This document shows positions 43,664 through 52,936 of a DNA stretch of 64,000 nucleotides, piece after piece. A program made the translations under genes and the position numbers. The notes below the pieces were generated by a model. It had not been told where the DNA came from. It was given only the letters and a program-made list of their open reading frames with translations, and did no database searches. This stretch comes from Paraburkholderia nodosa DSM 21604 (lineage in GTDB: Bacteria > Pseudomonadota > Gammaproteobacteria > Burkholderiales > Burkholderiaceae). The stretch is from positions 186,001 through 250,000 of the forward strand of contig NZ_JAFA01000007.1 in the NCBI RefSeq assembly GCF_000519185.1, given 5' to 3'. Numbering within the stretch: position 1 is the stretch's first letter; each line of letters opens with the position of its first letter.

Positions 43664-44338
43664 ATGGAACAGGCCTGGATTCCGTTGTGGCTCTCGCTGA
43701 AAGTGGCCGGCTGGGCGACAGCGCTGAACGTCGTCTTTGGCGTGGCGGCAGGCTACGGCCTGGCGCGCTGGCGTTCCGGCGCGCGCGACGTGATCGATTC
43801 GCTGCTGACCTTGCCGCTCGTGATGCCCCCCACGGTGCTCGGCTACTACCTGCTCGTGCTGCTCGGGCGGCGCGGCGTGATCGGCCGCTGGCTGGACAGC
43901 ATCGGCATCCAGCTCGTGTTCACGTGGCAGGGCGCCGTCGTGGCGTCGATGCTGGTGGCCTTTCCGCTCGTGCTGAAATCGGCGCGCGCCGCGTTCGAAT
44001 CAGTCGATCCGCAACTCGAGCGCGCGGCGCGCACGCTCGGCATCAGCGAGACCGCCATCTTTTTTCGCGTGACGCTGCCGCTCGCCACGCGCGGCCTGCT
44101 CGCCGGCGCGCTGCTTGCTTTCGCACGCGCACTCGGCGAATTCGGCGCGACGCTGATGGTCGCCGGCAATCTGCCCGGCCGCACGCAGACGCTTTCTGTC
44201 GCGATCTACGCTGCCGTGCAGGCCGGCGACGACAGCACGGCGAACTTCCTCGTGCTCGTCACCTCGGTCACGTGCGTCGTGATTCTCGTGCTCGCCGGGC
44301 GGCTCGTGCCGCAGCATACGCTGCTGACTTCGCGCTGA
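43664..44338 (+). CDS. modB: Molybdate ABC transporter permease
   Basis: 224 aa with about five membrane segments. The signature is PLVMPPTVLGYYLLVLLGRRG, and the EAA loop EAA-like ERAARTLGISETAIFFRVTLPLA is intact. It pairs as a homodimer in ModB2C2. The ATG is 29 bp after modA, and modC starts 5 bp after its stop. Confidence 0.95.
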   Translation: MEQAWIPLWLSLKVAGWATALNVVFGVAAGYGLARWRSGARDVIDSLLTLPLVMPPTVLGYYLLVLLGRRGVIGRWLDSIGIQLVFTWQGAVVASMLVAFPLVLKSARAAFESVDPQLERAARTLGISETAIFFRVTLPLATRGLLAGALLAFARALGEFGATLMVAGNLPGRTQTLSVAIYAAVQAGDDSTANFLVLVTSVTCVVILVLAGRLVPQHTLLTSR

Positions 44339-44343
44339 TCGGC

Positions 44344-45054
44344 ATGTCGCTGACCGTCGCCATCCGCAAGACGCTTGAAACGGCCGGGCGCCGTTTCGCG
44401 CTCGACGTCGCCTTCGAGACGCACGCGCAGCGTGTTGTGCTGTTCGGCCCGTCCGGGTCTGGCAAGACGCTGACCTTGCAAGCCGTCGCGGGTCTCCTGC
44501 GCCCCGACCAGGGCGTGATCCGGCTCGATGAGCAAACATTGTTCGACAGCGCGGGCGGCATCGATCTCAAGCCGCGGTTGCGCCGGATCGCGTATCTGTT
44601 CCAGGACTATGCGCTGTTTCCGCATCTGAACGTGCGGCAGAACATCGGCTTCGGGCTGCATAGGGGCTGGTTCAATCCGACGCGGCGCGACGCGCATCCC
44701 GACGTCGAATACTGGCTCGACGCACTCGAGTTGCGCCACGTGGCGGGCAGTCATCCTGTGCACCTGTCCGGCGGCCAGAAACAGCGCGTCGCGCTTGCTC
44801 GCGCGCTCGTTTCGAAGCCGCAACTACTGCTGCTCGACGAGCCGTTCTCGGCGCTCGATCACGCGCTGCGCGAACGCATGCGCAGCGAGCTGGCGGCCAT
44901 GCTGACGCGTCTCGACATGCCCATGCTGCTCATTACGCACGATCCCGAAGATGTCGCCGCGTTCGGCGACGAGGTGGTGCGGTTCGTCGACGGCCATGTT
45001 GATCCGGAGGCCAGTGCGATCGTTTTCAGGCACGGCGTGCGCGCTACGCCCTAG
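44344..45054 (+). CDS. modC: Molybdate ABC transporter ATP-binding protein
   Basis: 236 aa from the ATG at 44344; the longer in-frame upstream extension through modB is rejected. Walker A is GPSGSGKT, signature LSGGQKQRVALARA, Walker B LLLLDEPFSALD and the H-loop ITHD. The C-terminal TOBE/MOP molybdate-sensing domain of long ModC proteins is absent, so it is a short-form ModC and sensing would rest on another protein. Its stop overlaps the stop of the convergent DUF779 gene by 3 bp. Confidence 0.93.
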   Translation: MSLTVAIRKTLETAGRRFALDVAFETHAQRVVLFGPSGSGKTLTLQAVAGLLRPDQGVIRLDEQTLFDSAGGIDLKPRLRRIAYLFQDYALFPHLNVRQNIGFGLHRGWFNPTRRDAHPDVEYWLDALELRHVAGSHPVHLSGGQKQRVALARALVSKPQLLLLDEPFSALDHALRERMRSELAAMLTRLDMPMLLITHDPEDVAAFGDEVVRFVDGHVDPEASAIVFRHGVRATP

Positions 45055-45440
45055 CTCTGCACGCGCTCCACAGGATGCTGCTCCAGCCACGCGGATTCGC
45101 TGTCGTCGAAGAGGCGGGAGCGGGTGAGAAAGCGCAGGCCGGTCGGACGTTCGAGCGAGAACATGCCGCCGTTGCCGGGCACGCAGTCGATGATGAGCTG
45201 CGTATGCTGCCAGTATTCGAATTGCGATTCGCTCATGTAAAACGGTGCGCCCGCAATATCGCCGAGCTTCACGTCCGAGCCGCCGACCATGAACTCGCCG
45301 ATGGGAAAGCACATCGGTGCGCTGCCGTCGCAGCAGCCACCGGACTGATGAAAAAGCACCGGGCCATGCTCAGCCGCGAGTTTTTCGATCAGCGTGATCG
45401 CAGCGGGCGTTGCGACGACGCGTTGCACTTCATCGGTCAT
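45051..45440 (-). CDS. DUF779 domain protein linked to aldehyde dehydrogenase
   Basis: 129 aa small protein of the DUF779 family, with conserved cysteines in GGCCDGSAPMC. This family is repeatedly encoded next to ExaC/AldB-type aldehyde dehydrogenases in Burkholderiales and Pseudomonas; its biochemical role is not established. It is 56 bp downstream of the dehydrogenase on the same strand, so one operon is likely. It overlaps modC at their stops. Confidence 0.87.
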   Translation of the reverse strand: MTDEVQRVVATPAAITLIEKLAAEHGPVLFHQSGGCCDGSAPMCFPIGEFMVGGSDVKLGDIAGAPFYMSESQFEYWQHTQLIIDCVPGNGGMFSLERPTGLRFLTRSRLFDDSESAWLEQHPVERVQS

Positions 45441-45496
45441 GGCATGTCCTCACGGGCATTGCGCCCCGCCCGCCCGGGCGAGGCGCCCGCACTACG

Positions 45497-47017
45497 TTAG
45501 AAGAAACCGAGCGGCTTGTCGCTGTAGCTCACCAGCAGGTTTTTCGTCTGCTGATAATGGTCGAGCATCATCTTGTGATTCTCACGCCCGACGCCCGACT
45601 GCTTGTAGCCGCCGAACGCGGCGTGCGCGGGGTAGGCGTGATAGCAGTTGGTCCACACACGGCCTGCCTGAATCGCGCGACCGAAGCGATAGGCGCGCGT
45701 GCCGTCGCGAGTCCAGATGCCGGCGCCGAGGCCGTACAGGGTGTCGTTGGCGATCTGCAGCGCCTCTTCTTCCGTCTTGAACGTCGTGACCGAAACGACA
45801 GGTCCGAAGATCTCTTCCTGGAAGATCCGCATCCGGTTGTTGCCGCGGAAGACGGTCGGCTTCACGTAGTAGCCGTTCTTCAGCTCGCCTTCGAGTGCGT
45901 TGCGCGCGCCACCCGTCAGGCACTCGGCACCTTCCTGCTTGCCGAGATCGAGGTAGGAGAGAATCTTCTCCATTTGCTCCTGCGAAGCCTGCGCGCCGAT
46001 CATCGTCTTCGGGTCGAGCGGATGCCCCTGCGCGATCGCGGCAACGCGCTTGAGCGCACGTTCCATGAAGCGGTCGTAGATTTTCTCGTCGATGAGCGCG
46101 CGCGACGGACACGTGCAGACTTCGCCCTGATTGAGCGCGAACATCGTGAATCCTTCCAGCGCCTTGTCGAAGAAGCTGTCGTCGTGCTCCATCACGTCGG
46201 CGAAGAAGATGTTCGGGCTCTTGCCGCCGAGTTCCAGCGTCACGGGTATGAGGTTCTGGCTCGCATACTGCATGATGAGCCGGCCTGTGGTGGTCTCGCC
46301 CGTGAAGGCCACCTTCGCGACGCGTTTGTTCGAGGCAAGCGGCTTGCCCGCTTCCAGACCAAAGCCGTTCACCACATTCACGACGCCAGGCGGCAGCAGA
46401 TCTTCAATCAGTTCGATCAGCACGAGGATCGAGGCAGGCGTCTGCTCGGCGGGCTTGAGCACGACGCAGTTGCCGGCGGCGAGCGCAGGCGCGAGCTTCC
46501 ACGTTGCCATCAGGATCGGGAAATTCCACGGAATGATCTGGCCCACCACGCCGAGCGGCTCGTGGAAGTGGTACGCGACCGTGTCGTCGTCGATCTGCGA
46601 GATGGCGCCTTCCTGGGCGCGGATCGCGCTGGCGAAGTAGCGGAAGTGATCAATCGCGAGTGGAAGGTCGGCTGCCATGCTCTCGCGCAGCGGCTTGCCG
46701 TTGTCGATGGTCTCCGCCACGGCGAGCCGCGTGAGATTGGCCTCGATGCGCTCGGCAATCTTGTTCAGCAGATTCGCACGGTCGGTAGGCGACGTGCGGC
46801 CCCATGCGCCTTTCGCCTTGTGCGCGGCGTCGAGCGCGAGTTCGATGTCGGCTTCGCGCGAACGGGGAATGGAGGTGAACGCCTCGCCCGTGATCGGCGA
46901 GATGTTGTCGAAGTACTCGTTGCCGGCGGGCTTGACCCACTGGCCGCCGATAAAGTTCTCGTACTGTCTGCGGAAGGGATATTCGGTGGTGAGGTACTGC
47001 AGTTCTGCGTGGTTCAT
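45497..47017 (-). CDS. NAD-dependent aldehyde dehydrogenase (ExaC/AldB type)
   Basis: 506 aa. Motifs are [52 protein letters not shown] and catalytic cysteine [14 protein letters not shown]. The pattern matches acetaldehyde/aromatic aldehyde dehydrogenases such as ExaC of ethanol oxidation and the acetoin-linked AldB. With the DUF779 gene and the downstream formate dehydrogenase region it suggests short-chain alcohol or aldehyde metabolism. GGAG lies just upstream of the ATG. Confidence 0.93.
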   Translation of the reverse strand: MNHAELQYLTTEYPFRRQYENFIGGQWVKPAGNEYFDNISPITGEAFTSIPRSREADIELALDAAHKAKGAWGRTSPTDRANLLNKIAERIEANLTRLAVAETIDNGKPLRESMAADLPLAIDHFRYFASAIRAQEGAISQIDDDTVAYHFHEPLGVVGQIIPWNFPILMATWKLAPALAAGNCVVLKPAEQTPASILVLIELIEDLLPPGVVNVVNGFGLEAGKPLASNKRVAKVAFTGETTTGRLIMQYASQNLIPVTLELGGKSPNIFFADVMEHDDSFFDKALEGFTMFALNQGEVCTCPSRALIDEKIYDRFMERALKRVAAIAQGHPLDPKTMIGAQASQEQMEKILSYLDLGKQEGAECLTGGARNALEGELKNGYYVKPTVFRGNNRMRIFQEEIFGPVVSVTTFKTEEEALQIANDTLYGLGAGIWTRDGTRAYRFGRAIQAGRVWTNCYHAYPAHAAFGGYKQSGVGRENHKMMLDHYQQTKNLLVSYSDKPLGFF

Positions 47018-47214
47018 GGGCGTGCTCCTCGCATGTCGACGGGACAGGTGTACCGCTTTCCGTTATATCGCAAGGAATACTACGCCCCTCTACGGCGATT
47101 TTTCGAAGTTTCGATTTTGCGCTGCACAAGCCGGCATCGGGCCGGTGCGGGGGCAGCGGCGAGTACACGGGAGCCTGGCCGCGCGCTCGCCTGCGCGACG
47201 CGCGGCCTCGGGGA

Positions 47215-48417
47215 CTAGGCGGGTTGATAGCGGCTTGCTTCCTCGGAGCCTGCCGTCGCGTTACCGGCGCTATACGAATGCGCGCCGACACCCGCGAGAC
47301 GGCCGCCATCGACGATCAGATACTCGTCGCGAATCGGCTCGCCGGCGAACCAGCATTCGAGAATCTCGCGTGTGCCTGCCGCGTAGCGCGCCTGCGCCGA
47401 GAGCGTCGTGCCGGACGTATGCGGCGTCATGCCCTGATGCGGCATGCTGCGCCACGGATGGTCGCGCGGCGCCGGTTGCGGGAACCAGACGTCGCCCGCG
47501 TAACCGGCAAGCTGGCCGCTCTCCAGTGCGCTCACGATGGCGTCGCGGTCGCAGATCTTGCCGCGCGCGGTGTTGATGATGTACGCGCCGCGCTTCATCT
47601 TCGCGATCATCTTCGCGTCGAACAGGTGTTCCGTTTCCGGATGCAGCGGGCAGTTGATCGTCACCACGTCGCACACGCTCACCATCGACTCGACGCTCGG
47701 GTGCCACGTCAGGTTCAGTTCGCGCTCGACCTGCTCGGGCAGACGATGGCGGTCGGTGTAGTGGAGCTTGACGTCGAAGGGCTTCAGCCGGCGCAGTACA
47801 GCGGTGCCGATGCGGCCCGCGGCGACGGTGCCAACGTGCATGCCCTCGAGATCGTAGGCGCGTGCAACGCAGTCGGCGATATTCCAGCCGCCTTGCTTCA
47901 CCCACTCGTGCGACGGCAGATAGTTGCGCACCTGCGAGAGGATCATCATCACGACGTGTTCCGCTACGCTGATGCTGTTGCTGTACGTGACTTCAGCCAC
48001 GGTGATGCCGCGTTCCACTGCGGCCTGCAGGTCCACATGATCCGAGCCGATCCCTGCCGTGAGCGCGAGCTTCAGTTTCGGCGCCTTCGCAATGCGCTCG
48101 GCCGTGAGATAGGCGGGCCAGAACGGCTGCGAGATCACGACTTCGGCGTCGGCGAGTTCTTTTTCGAAACGCGAGTCCGGGCCGTCCTTGTCCGACGTGA
48201 CGACGAGCGTGTGGCCTTGCGACTCGAGGTAACGGCGCAGGCCCAGCTCGCCCGAGACGCTGCCGAGCATCTCGCCCGGCGTGAAGTCGATGGCCTTGGG
48301 CGTGGGTGCGCTCTGGCCGTCGTGATAGCGGGTGATGGCGGGGACCGTATCGCGCGCATAGCGCTTCGGCATGCCGTCTACGGGGTCGTCGTACAGGACG
48401 CACAGGACTTTGGCCAT
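47215..48417 (-). CDS. fdh: NAD-dependent formate dehydrogenase
   Basis: 400 aa D-2-hydroxyacid-dehydrogenase-fold enzyme of the Pseudomonas sp. 101 FDH type. It oxidises formate to CO2 with NAD. Family marks include AKVLCVLYDDPVDGMPKRYARD at the N-terminus, PFWPAYLTAERI, YSNSISVAEHVVMMIL with the substrate-binding asparagine, GTVAAGRIGTAVLRRL as nucleotide site, TARGKICDRDA and the catalytic HTSGTTLSAQARYA. It needs no metal cofactor. It lies upstream of the ExaC-type gene on the same strand and could complete the frm pathway from a distance. Confidence 0.94.
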   Translation of the reverse strand: MAKVLCVLYDDPVDGMPKRYARDTVPAITRYHDGQSAPTPKAIDFTPGEMLGSVSGELGLRRYLESQGHTLVVTSDKDGPDSRFEKELADAEVVISQPFWPAYLTAERIAKAPKLKLALTAGIGSDHVDLQAAVERGITVAEVTYSNSISVAEHVVMMILSQVRNYLPSHEWVKQGGWNIADCVARAYDLEGMHVGTVAAGRIGTAVLRRLKPFDVKLHYTDRHRLPEQVERELNLTWHPSVESMVSVCDVVTINCPLHPETEHLFDAKMIAKMKRGAYIINTARGKICDRDAIVSALESGQLAGYAGDVWFPQPAPRDHPWRSMPHQGMTPHTSGTTLSAQARYAAGTREILECWFAGEPIRDEYLIVDGGRLAGVGAHSYSAGNATAGSEEASRYQPA

Positions 48418-48641
48418 GATGTCTCACTCCATGTTTGAAGGCTGGATCGGATGGCGGCGTGGACGGCTTCGCGGCCGTTCTGCCGGTTGCTCGATCGTTC
48501 GGTTTGCGAAGGATCGATGGCCAGAGTGTTGTCGAGGCGTGGCGACGGGTCCAATTGTTTGGAAAGATGGTCTGATAACCGCCGCTTATGAAGACGGGCG
48601 AACGCGCGCGGGCAGGGCGCCGGCGCGCATCGGGCCGTGAA

Positions 48642-49559
48642 TCAGGTGCGATCGAGCAGCGCGTCGAAGCGGCTTTGCAGATCGGTGCGTTGTGCCGCGT
48701 CCCACATGGCGGAAACGAGCGGCGGCATGACGGGCGTATTGCGCGTGATGAGGCCGATTTCACGCGTGAGTTCCGGCTTGAGCAGGGTGGCGGCGAAGAG
48801 GCCGTTGCCAGGCATGCTGCCGAGCAGGCTGTGTGGCAGGACGCTGTGCATACGCACATGCTGAACCGTAGAGGTGAGCGCAAGCAGCGAGTCGGCTTCG
48901 GCAACGACGGTGGGCTGAACGCCGGCCCGCCGGAACGCCGCGTTGATGACCTGGCGATTCTGCATCGATGCATCGAGCAGGCACAGGTCGAGGCCGCCCA
49001 TCGCGTCCCAGCGGTCGAGGCCCGCGCATGCGCCTTCGCCGCAACCGGCGGGCGACATGAGGACATAGCGTTCCCGATACAGTCGCGAGACCGCGAAGCC
49101 GGCCTGCACTTCGTTGTCGAGATAGGTGAAGCCGATGTCGAGTTCGAAGTCGTCGAGCTGGCGCAGGATGGCATCCGAACTCAGCGAGCGCAGCGAGTAG
49201 CGGATGCCTGCGTGCTCCGCGCGGCAACTGGCCAGCAACAGACTGACGACGGGCAGGGTGGTGGGAATCACACCGACGCGCAAGGTTCCGCTGAGCGACA
49301 CCCGTGCGGCCGACGCATCCTGGCGCATGTGCTCGAGCGTGGCGAGCGTCTGCCGTGCCCAGCCCAGCACGCGGGTTCCCTCTTCGGTGAAGCCAAGAAA
49401 ACGCCGGCCGCGCCGGACGATGACGAGACCGAGTTCGTCTTCGAGGCTGCGGATCGCCGAAGACAGCGCCGGCTGGGAGACGTTGCAGGCCTCGGCGGCG
49501 CGCGCGAAATGCTGCTCGCGCGCGAGCGTGACGAGATAGTTGAGCTGGCGGATGAACAT
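48642..49559 (-). CDS. LysR family transcriptional regulator
   Basis: 305 aa. The N-terminal winged HTH starts MFIRQLNYLVTLAREQHFARAAEACNVSQPALSSAIRSLE, the CbbR/CynR-like opening found in formate and aromatic regulators. A C-terminal effector domain of about 200 residues follows. It is 34 bp downstream of the M24 gene and 224 bp upstream of fdh on the same strand, so it may regulate fdh or belong with the M24 gene. The CynR-like start is consistent with control of one-carbon or nitrogen genes, but the effector is unknown. Confidence 0.9.
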   Translation of the reverse strand: MFIRQLNYLVTLAREQHFARAAEACNVSQPALSSAIRSLEDELGLVIVRRGRRFLGFTEEGTRVLGWARQTLATLEHMRQDASAARVSLSGTLRVGVIPTTLPVVSLLLASCRAEHAGIRYSLRSLSSDAILRQLDDFELDIGFTYLDNEVQAGFAVSRLYRERYVLMSPAGCGEGACAGLDRWDAMGGLDLCLLDASMQNRQVINAAFRRAGVQPTVVAEADSLLALTSTVQHVRMHSVLPHSLLGSMPGNGLFAATLLKPELTREIGLITRNTPVMPPLVSAMWDAAQRTDLQSRFDALLDRT

Positions 49560-49593
49560 CGGTTGCCGCTCGCGTGCCCGGCGCTCGACGCGC

Positions 49594-50253
49594 CTACGCG
49601 AGCAGGTCCTCGTAGAATGCGCCGAACGGCCGGGTGGGGTGCGCGATCTGGATTTCGAGAATCCACAGCCCCGGCGCCGGCACCGTTTCGAACTCGCCGA
49701 GATCGCCGGCCTTGTAGATGGCGTGCGGGAAGTCGCTCACGCGGTGGCCCTTGATGTCGATGTTCAGACGCCAGCCGTAGGCTCGCGCGCGCCCGGCCGC
49801 ATAGTCGTAGAGGGCAATGCCGCTGCAGCCGTTGCTCCGCCAGTGCTGGGCCACTTCTTCGTAGATCGTTTTGACGTCGCGTGCGCAGCGCTGCATGTCA
49901 GGGTCGCGGCCGGTGACAAATGTGGCGCCCGCGTCGCCCTCGTGCTGGTTCCAGACGACGCCGAGGTCGATGAAAAAGATGTCGTCCGCGCCAAGAACGG
50001 GATCGCCTTCGGAGCGCTCCTTGAAAATGCGCAGGGTGTTCTCGCCGAAGCGGATCAGCACGGGATGCCAGATGCGGTCCATGCCCAGCGCCTGCAGGAT
50101 GGCCTTGCCTTGGGCGTTGGCTTCCGACTCGCGCATGCCGGGTTGAATGGCGGCCGCAATCTGCTCGACTGCTCGCCAGGTCATCACGCGTGCGTGCTCC
50201 ATGCCTGCGGGCGAGAATTTTTCTCCGACCGCCTCTTTGTTGCCAGTGTTCAC
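49594..50253 (-). CDS. M24 family metallopeptidase-like protein
   Basis: 219 aa from GTG 50253 (GGAG 9 bp upstream); a much longer extension to 50376 is rejected. Short M24 domain only: VMTWRAVEQIAAAIQPGMRESEANAQGKAIL, DIFFIDLGVVWNQHEGDAGATF with candidate metal aspartates, a histidine in IKGHRVSDFPH, and glutamates in LEIQIAHP and GAFYEDLL. It has no N-terminal creatinase-like domain. Related proteins act on dipeptides, creatine-like compounds or ectoine. The M20 amidohydrolase divergent at 50515 suggests shared ureide or amide breakdown. Confidence 0.78.
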   Translation of the reverse strand: MNTGNKEAVGEKFSPAGMEHARVMTWRAVEQIAAAIQPGMRESEANAQGKAILQALGMDRIWHPVLIRFGENTLRIFKERSEGDPVLGADDIFFIDLGVVWNQHEGDAGATFVTGRDPDMQRCARDVKTIYEEVAQHWRSNGCSGIALYDYAAGRARAYGWRLNIDIKGHRVSDFPHAIYKAGDLGEFETVPAPGLWILEIQIAHPTRPFGAFYEDLLA

Positions 50254-50514
50254 CTGATATCGCTCCAGTTGGCTCGCTGTCCGTCGCGCGGGGCATCCTG
50301 GCCCGTCGCGCAACGGTGCCGCGGGGACTCGGGCCGGAATCGTTATATTCTCTCGTATATTTCGGCTGGTTGACAACCGTGATCGTGGCGACCTTGCTTC
50401 GCTCGTTCGCGCAAACCGGGAGACGGCGTGTTTTCATCCGATGCATGACGATGAAGTCGAGCGTGCGCCGGTTTCATGGGCTGCTATGCTCGGTGCTTTT
50501 CGGGAGTGCGCGAG

Positions 50515-51738
50515 ATGATCTTCGTGAATCAGCAAAGACTCTGGGATGCGCTGATGGAGACGGCGGCGATAGGCGCGACCGCGCACGGCGGCAGTTGTCG
50601 GCTTGCGCTGACCGACGAGGACGTGCAGGGCCGACGGCGCTTCATGCGCTGGTGCGAGGAAGCCGGCTGCGAGATCCGCATCGATCCGATCGGCAACGTG
50701 TTCGCGCGCCGGCCAGGCACGCAGCCCGACGCACCCGCCGTGATGTGCGGCAGTCATCTCGACACGCAACCGCTCGGTGGCCGTTTCGACGGCGTGTACG
50801 GCGTGCTCGCGGGTCTCGAGGCCATTCGCACGCTCAACGAGCTTGGCATCGCGACGCGGCATCCGATCGATGTCGTCGCATGGACCAATGAAGAGGGCTC
50901 GCGCTTCACGCCGGGCATGATGGGCTCCGCGGTTTATGCCGGCACGCTGGATCTCGATACCGCACGCGAGCGGCCCTGTATGCAGACCGGCGTACTGCTC
51001 GGCGAGGAACTCGAGCGCACTGGCTTCGCCGGTCGCTCGCGCGAGCGGCAAATGCCGAAAGCGTATTTCGAAGCCCATATCGAGCAAGGCCCGGTGCTGG
51101 AGAATGCCGGCGTGCCGATCGGCGTCGTGACCGGCGTGCAGGGCATGTACGAACTCGATGTGACGGTGACCGGCTTCGAATCGCACGCGGGTACGACGCC
51201 GATGAGCGTGCGTAAGGATGCGATGGGCGCAGCGGCCGCGATGATCGCCGCGATCATCGAGCACGGCCATGGGTTCGATGCCGATGCCCGCGTGACCGTA
51301 GGGCATGTGGCCTGCCAGCCGAATTCGCCGAGCACGATACCCGGGCTCGTCAAGTTCAGCCTCGACGTTCGCCACCCTTCGCGGCCAGCGCTGCAACGGC
51401 TCGTCGCCGACATCGAAGCGATCTGCCTTCAGCGCACCGCGCTGCGCGGCACGAGCGTGCAGGTGCAGACCGTCGCCGAGTATGAACCGGTGGTCTTCGA
51501 CGCGGCGTGTGTTGCGCGCGTGCGCGAGGCGGCGACCGCCGCCGGCTATCCCTGGCTGGAGATGTGCAGCGGCGCGGGGCACGACGCGGTGAACCTCTCA
51601 TACGTTGCGCCGAGTGCGATGGTGTTCGTTCCGTGCAAGGCCGGACTCAGCCACAACGAGGCGGAAGACGCCGACCCGGTTCACCTCGCGCAAGGGGCGT
51701 CGGTGCTCGCGAATCTGCTGGCAGATTGTGCACGCTAG
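50515..51738 (+). CDS. Zn-dependent M20 amidohydrolase (hydantoinase/carbamoylase family)
   Basis: 407 aa from ATG 50515 (GGGAG 8 bp upstream); a 13-residue upstream extension is rejected. Metal-binding motifs are GSHLDTQPLGGRFDGVYGV, WTNEEGSRFTPGMMGS and EAHIEQGPVLE, with SHAGTTPMSVRKDA and MCSGAGHDAVNLS. This is the N-carbamoyl-L-amino acid hydrolase/allantoate amidohydrolase/beta-ureidopropionase group. It hydrolyses ureido compounds to amino acids, ammonia and CO2. The neighbouring M24 and LysR genes point to a nitrogen-scavenging locus; the substrate is open. Confidence 0.9.
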   Translation: MIFVNQQRLWDALMETAAIGATAHGGSCRLALTDEDVQGRRRFMRWCEEAGCEIRIDPIGNVFARRPGTQPDAPAVMCGSHLDTQPLGGRFDGVYGVLAGLEAIRTLNELGIATRHPIDVVAWTNEEGSRFTPGMMGSAVYAGTLDLDTARERPCMQTGVLLGEELERTGFAGRSRERQMPKAYFEAHIEQGPVLENAGVPIGVVTGVQGMYELDVTVTGFESHAGTTPMSVRKDAMGAAAAMIAAIIEHGHGFDADARVTVGHVACQPNSPSTIPGLVKFSLDVRHPSRPALQRLVADIEAICLQRTALRGTSVQVQTVAEYEPVVFDAACVARVREAATAAGYPWLEMCSGAGHDAVNLSYVAPSAMVFVPCKAGLSHNEAEDADPVHLAQGASVLANLLADCAR

Positions 51739-52077
51739 CGGATTGAGAGTGCCGCGCACTGCTCGCGTGGCGCGCGCGAGTTGCAGGAACTCGTGTTGAA
51801 GCTTGGCGGCAAGCCGGAAAGCGGCGGCAGCGTTGCGGGCGCGTTGCATCGCGGCTGGCTCAATGTGAAATCTGCGGTTGGTACCCGCACCGACGACGCC
51901 ATCCTTGCGGATTGCGAAGAGGGTGAAGATACCGCCGAGAAGCGGTTTCACAATGCGCTTGAAAGGAATCTGCCCGCCGATGTGAACGTCGTGGTGGCGC
52001 GGCTATATAGCGACGTGGCACAGGATCTCGATCGCATCCGCGAATTGCGCGTCCAGCTTACCGAGACGAAGCCCTGA
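51739..52077 (+). pseudogene. C-terminal fragment of PA2169-family (DUF2383) protein
   Basis: About 110 codons continuing in frame from the end of the amidohydrolase gene. The sequence ELQELVLKLGGKPESGGSVAGALHRGWLNVK and EDTAEKRFHNALERNLPADV matches the last two helices of PA2169/DUF2383 four-helix-bundle proteins (normally about 150 aa). The N-terminal half and any good ribosome site are missing, so this is a deletion remnant. A TTG at 51781 could start a 98 aa piece, but expression is doubtful. Confidence 0.72.
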
Positions 52078-52157
52078 CCTGAGGTCGCGCGGCCATTGCA
52101 TGGTGACCGTGACGCCATAGTGGCCGCATACAGTGAGACCGGAACGCTGACTGGCGG

Positions 52158-52478
52158 TCAATGAAGCTTGGCGGTTTGGCGACGGTGCGCGGTCGCGAGG
52201 TGCGGATTGTCTGCGTGGTCGACGTGGCGCTCCTGCGCGGCGGATTCAGTCACGACCACCCGTACGTCCTGCGCGAAGGCGTCCTCGAACCGGATGCGCG
52301 CCACCGTAAGGCAATCCGCAGGCGTGCCGGCCCCCAGACGTACCGCAGTTTGCGCAGTGGCCTTCGCGGCGAGGCCAAATACAGCGACCGCCTCATCCCA
52401 TGTGAGGCCCGTCGTCATCACTTCCTGAATGAGCCTGCCCGCCACCGCTTCGATCTTCACTCTCCGTTCCTCATTCAT
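52158..52478 (-). CDS. Hypothetical protein
   Basis: 106 aa from the ATG at 52478 (GGAG 7 bp upstream; a GTG at 52481 is in frame). The N-terminal half is amphipathic helix (KIEAVAGRLIQEVMTTGLTWDEAVAVFGLAAKATAQTAV), the C-terminus polar. No family recognised. It stands alone between gene remnants. Confidence 0.5.
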   Translation of the reverse strand: MNEERRVKIEAVAGRLIQEVMTTGLTWDEAVAVFGLAAKATAQTAVRLGAGTPADCLTVARIRFEDAFAQDVRVVVTESAAQERHVDHADNPHLATAHRRQTAKLH

Positions 52479-52481
52479 CAC

Positions 52482-52936
52482 ACCACTCCCGCTTTTGCAC
52501 GTTATCGCTTGACGTATGGAACGAGCGCAAATTCCGGGCCCGATGCGCAGCTGAGCTTGCTACGGGAGCTGCCTCAATCGATTCCAGGGTGCTCGGGCGC
52601 GGCCCCCTGGACGCGTGATGCGTTTTCATTCTGGAATGTTTTCATAGAAAACAAATACCTTATGATAAGAAGACTTATCATAATGGTTTTGTCATGTGTC
52701 GATTTCCCGAGAAAACTTCAGCCGCTCTTGCATGGAAAGTCGGATCTAGCGGCGTACGGGGCGCCACTCTCGAGCCGGCGCAGCGCATGTGGTTGCGCGT
52801 ATTGCCCGGATCCCCCCGCGGCGTGCGTCTGTACTCACTGGTGCGGATCGTGGAAAGCGTCCGCACTGAGGTCGTGGCGGCGCCGGACTGACGTCCCCGC
52901 GGGACATTATCCGACGCGCGCGCCCATCACGACGTC
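52482..52936. other. Intergenic block with AT-rich palindrome
   Basis: 455 bp with no clear gene. The stretch 52620-52690 is markedly AT-richer than its surroundings and contains the palindrome at 52660. A 65-codon ORF (52694-52891, plus) has no visible ribosome site or recognised motif and is not called. The giant gene ends at 52937. Confidence 0.5.
52660..52683. repeat. Perfect 10 bp inverted repeat
   Basis: TTATGATAAG and CTTATCATAA are separated by AAGA. The A+T-rich perfect palindrome could be an operator, or a terminator for transcription read as plus strand, where TGGTTTTG follows. It is 277 bp from the end of the giant LamG gene. Confidence 0.7.

Noticed and set aside
43510..44343. 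In-frame extension upstream of modC
   Set aside because: Runs through modB in another frame; modC starts at 44344 as MSLTVAIRK with a standard Walker A spacing.
45410..47218. 602-codon plus-strand open frame over the aldehyde dehydrogenase
   Set aside because: Antisense to ALDH motifs and crosses the intergenic region.
52694..52891. 65-codon plus ORF downstream of the AT-rich palindrome
   Set aside because: No ribosome site or motif; cannot be supported as a gene.
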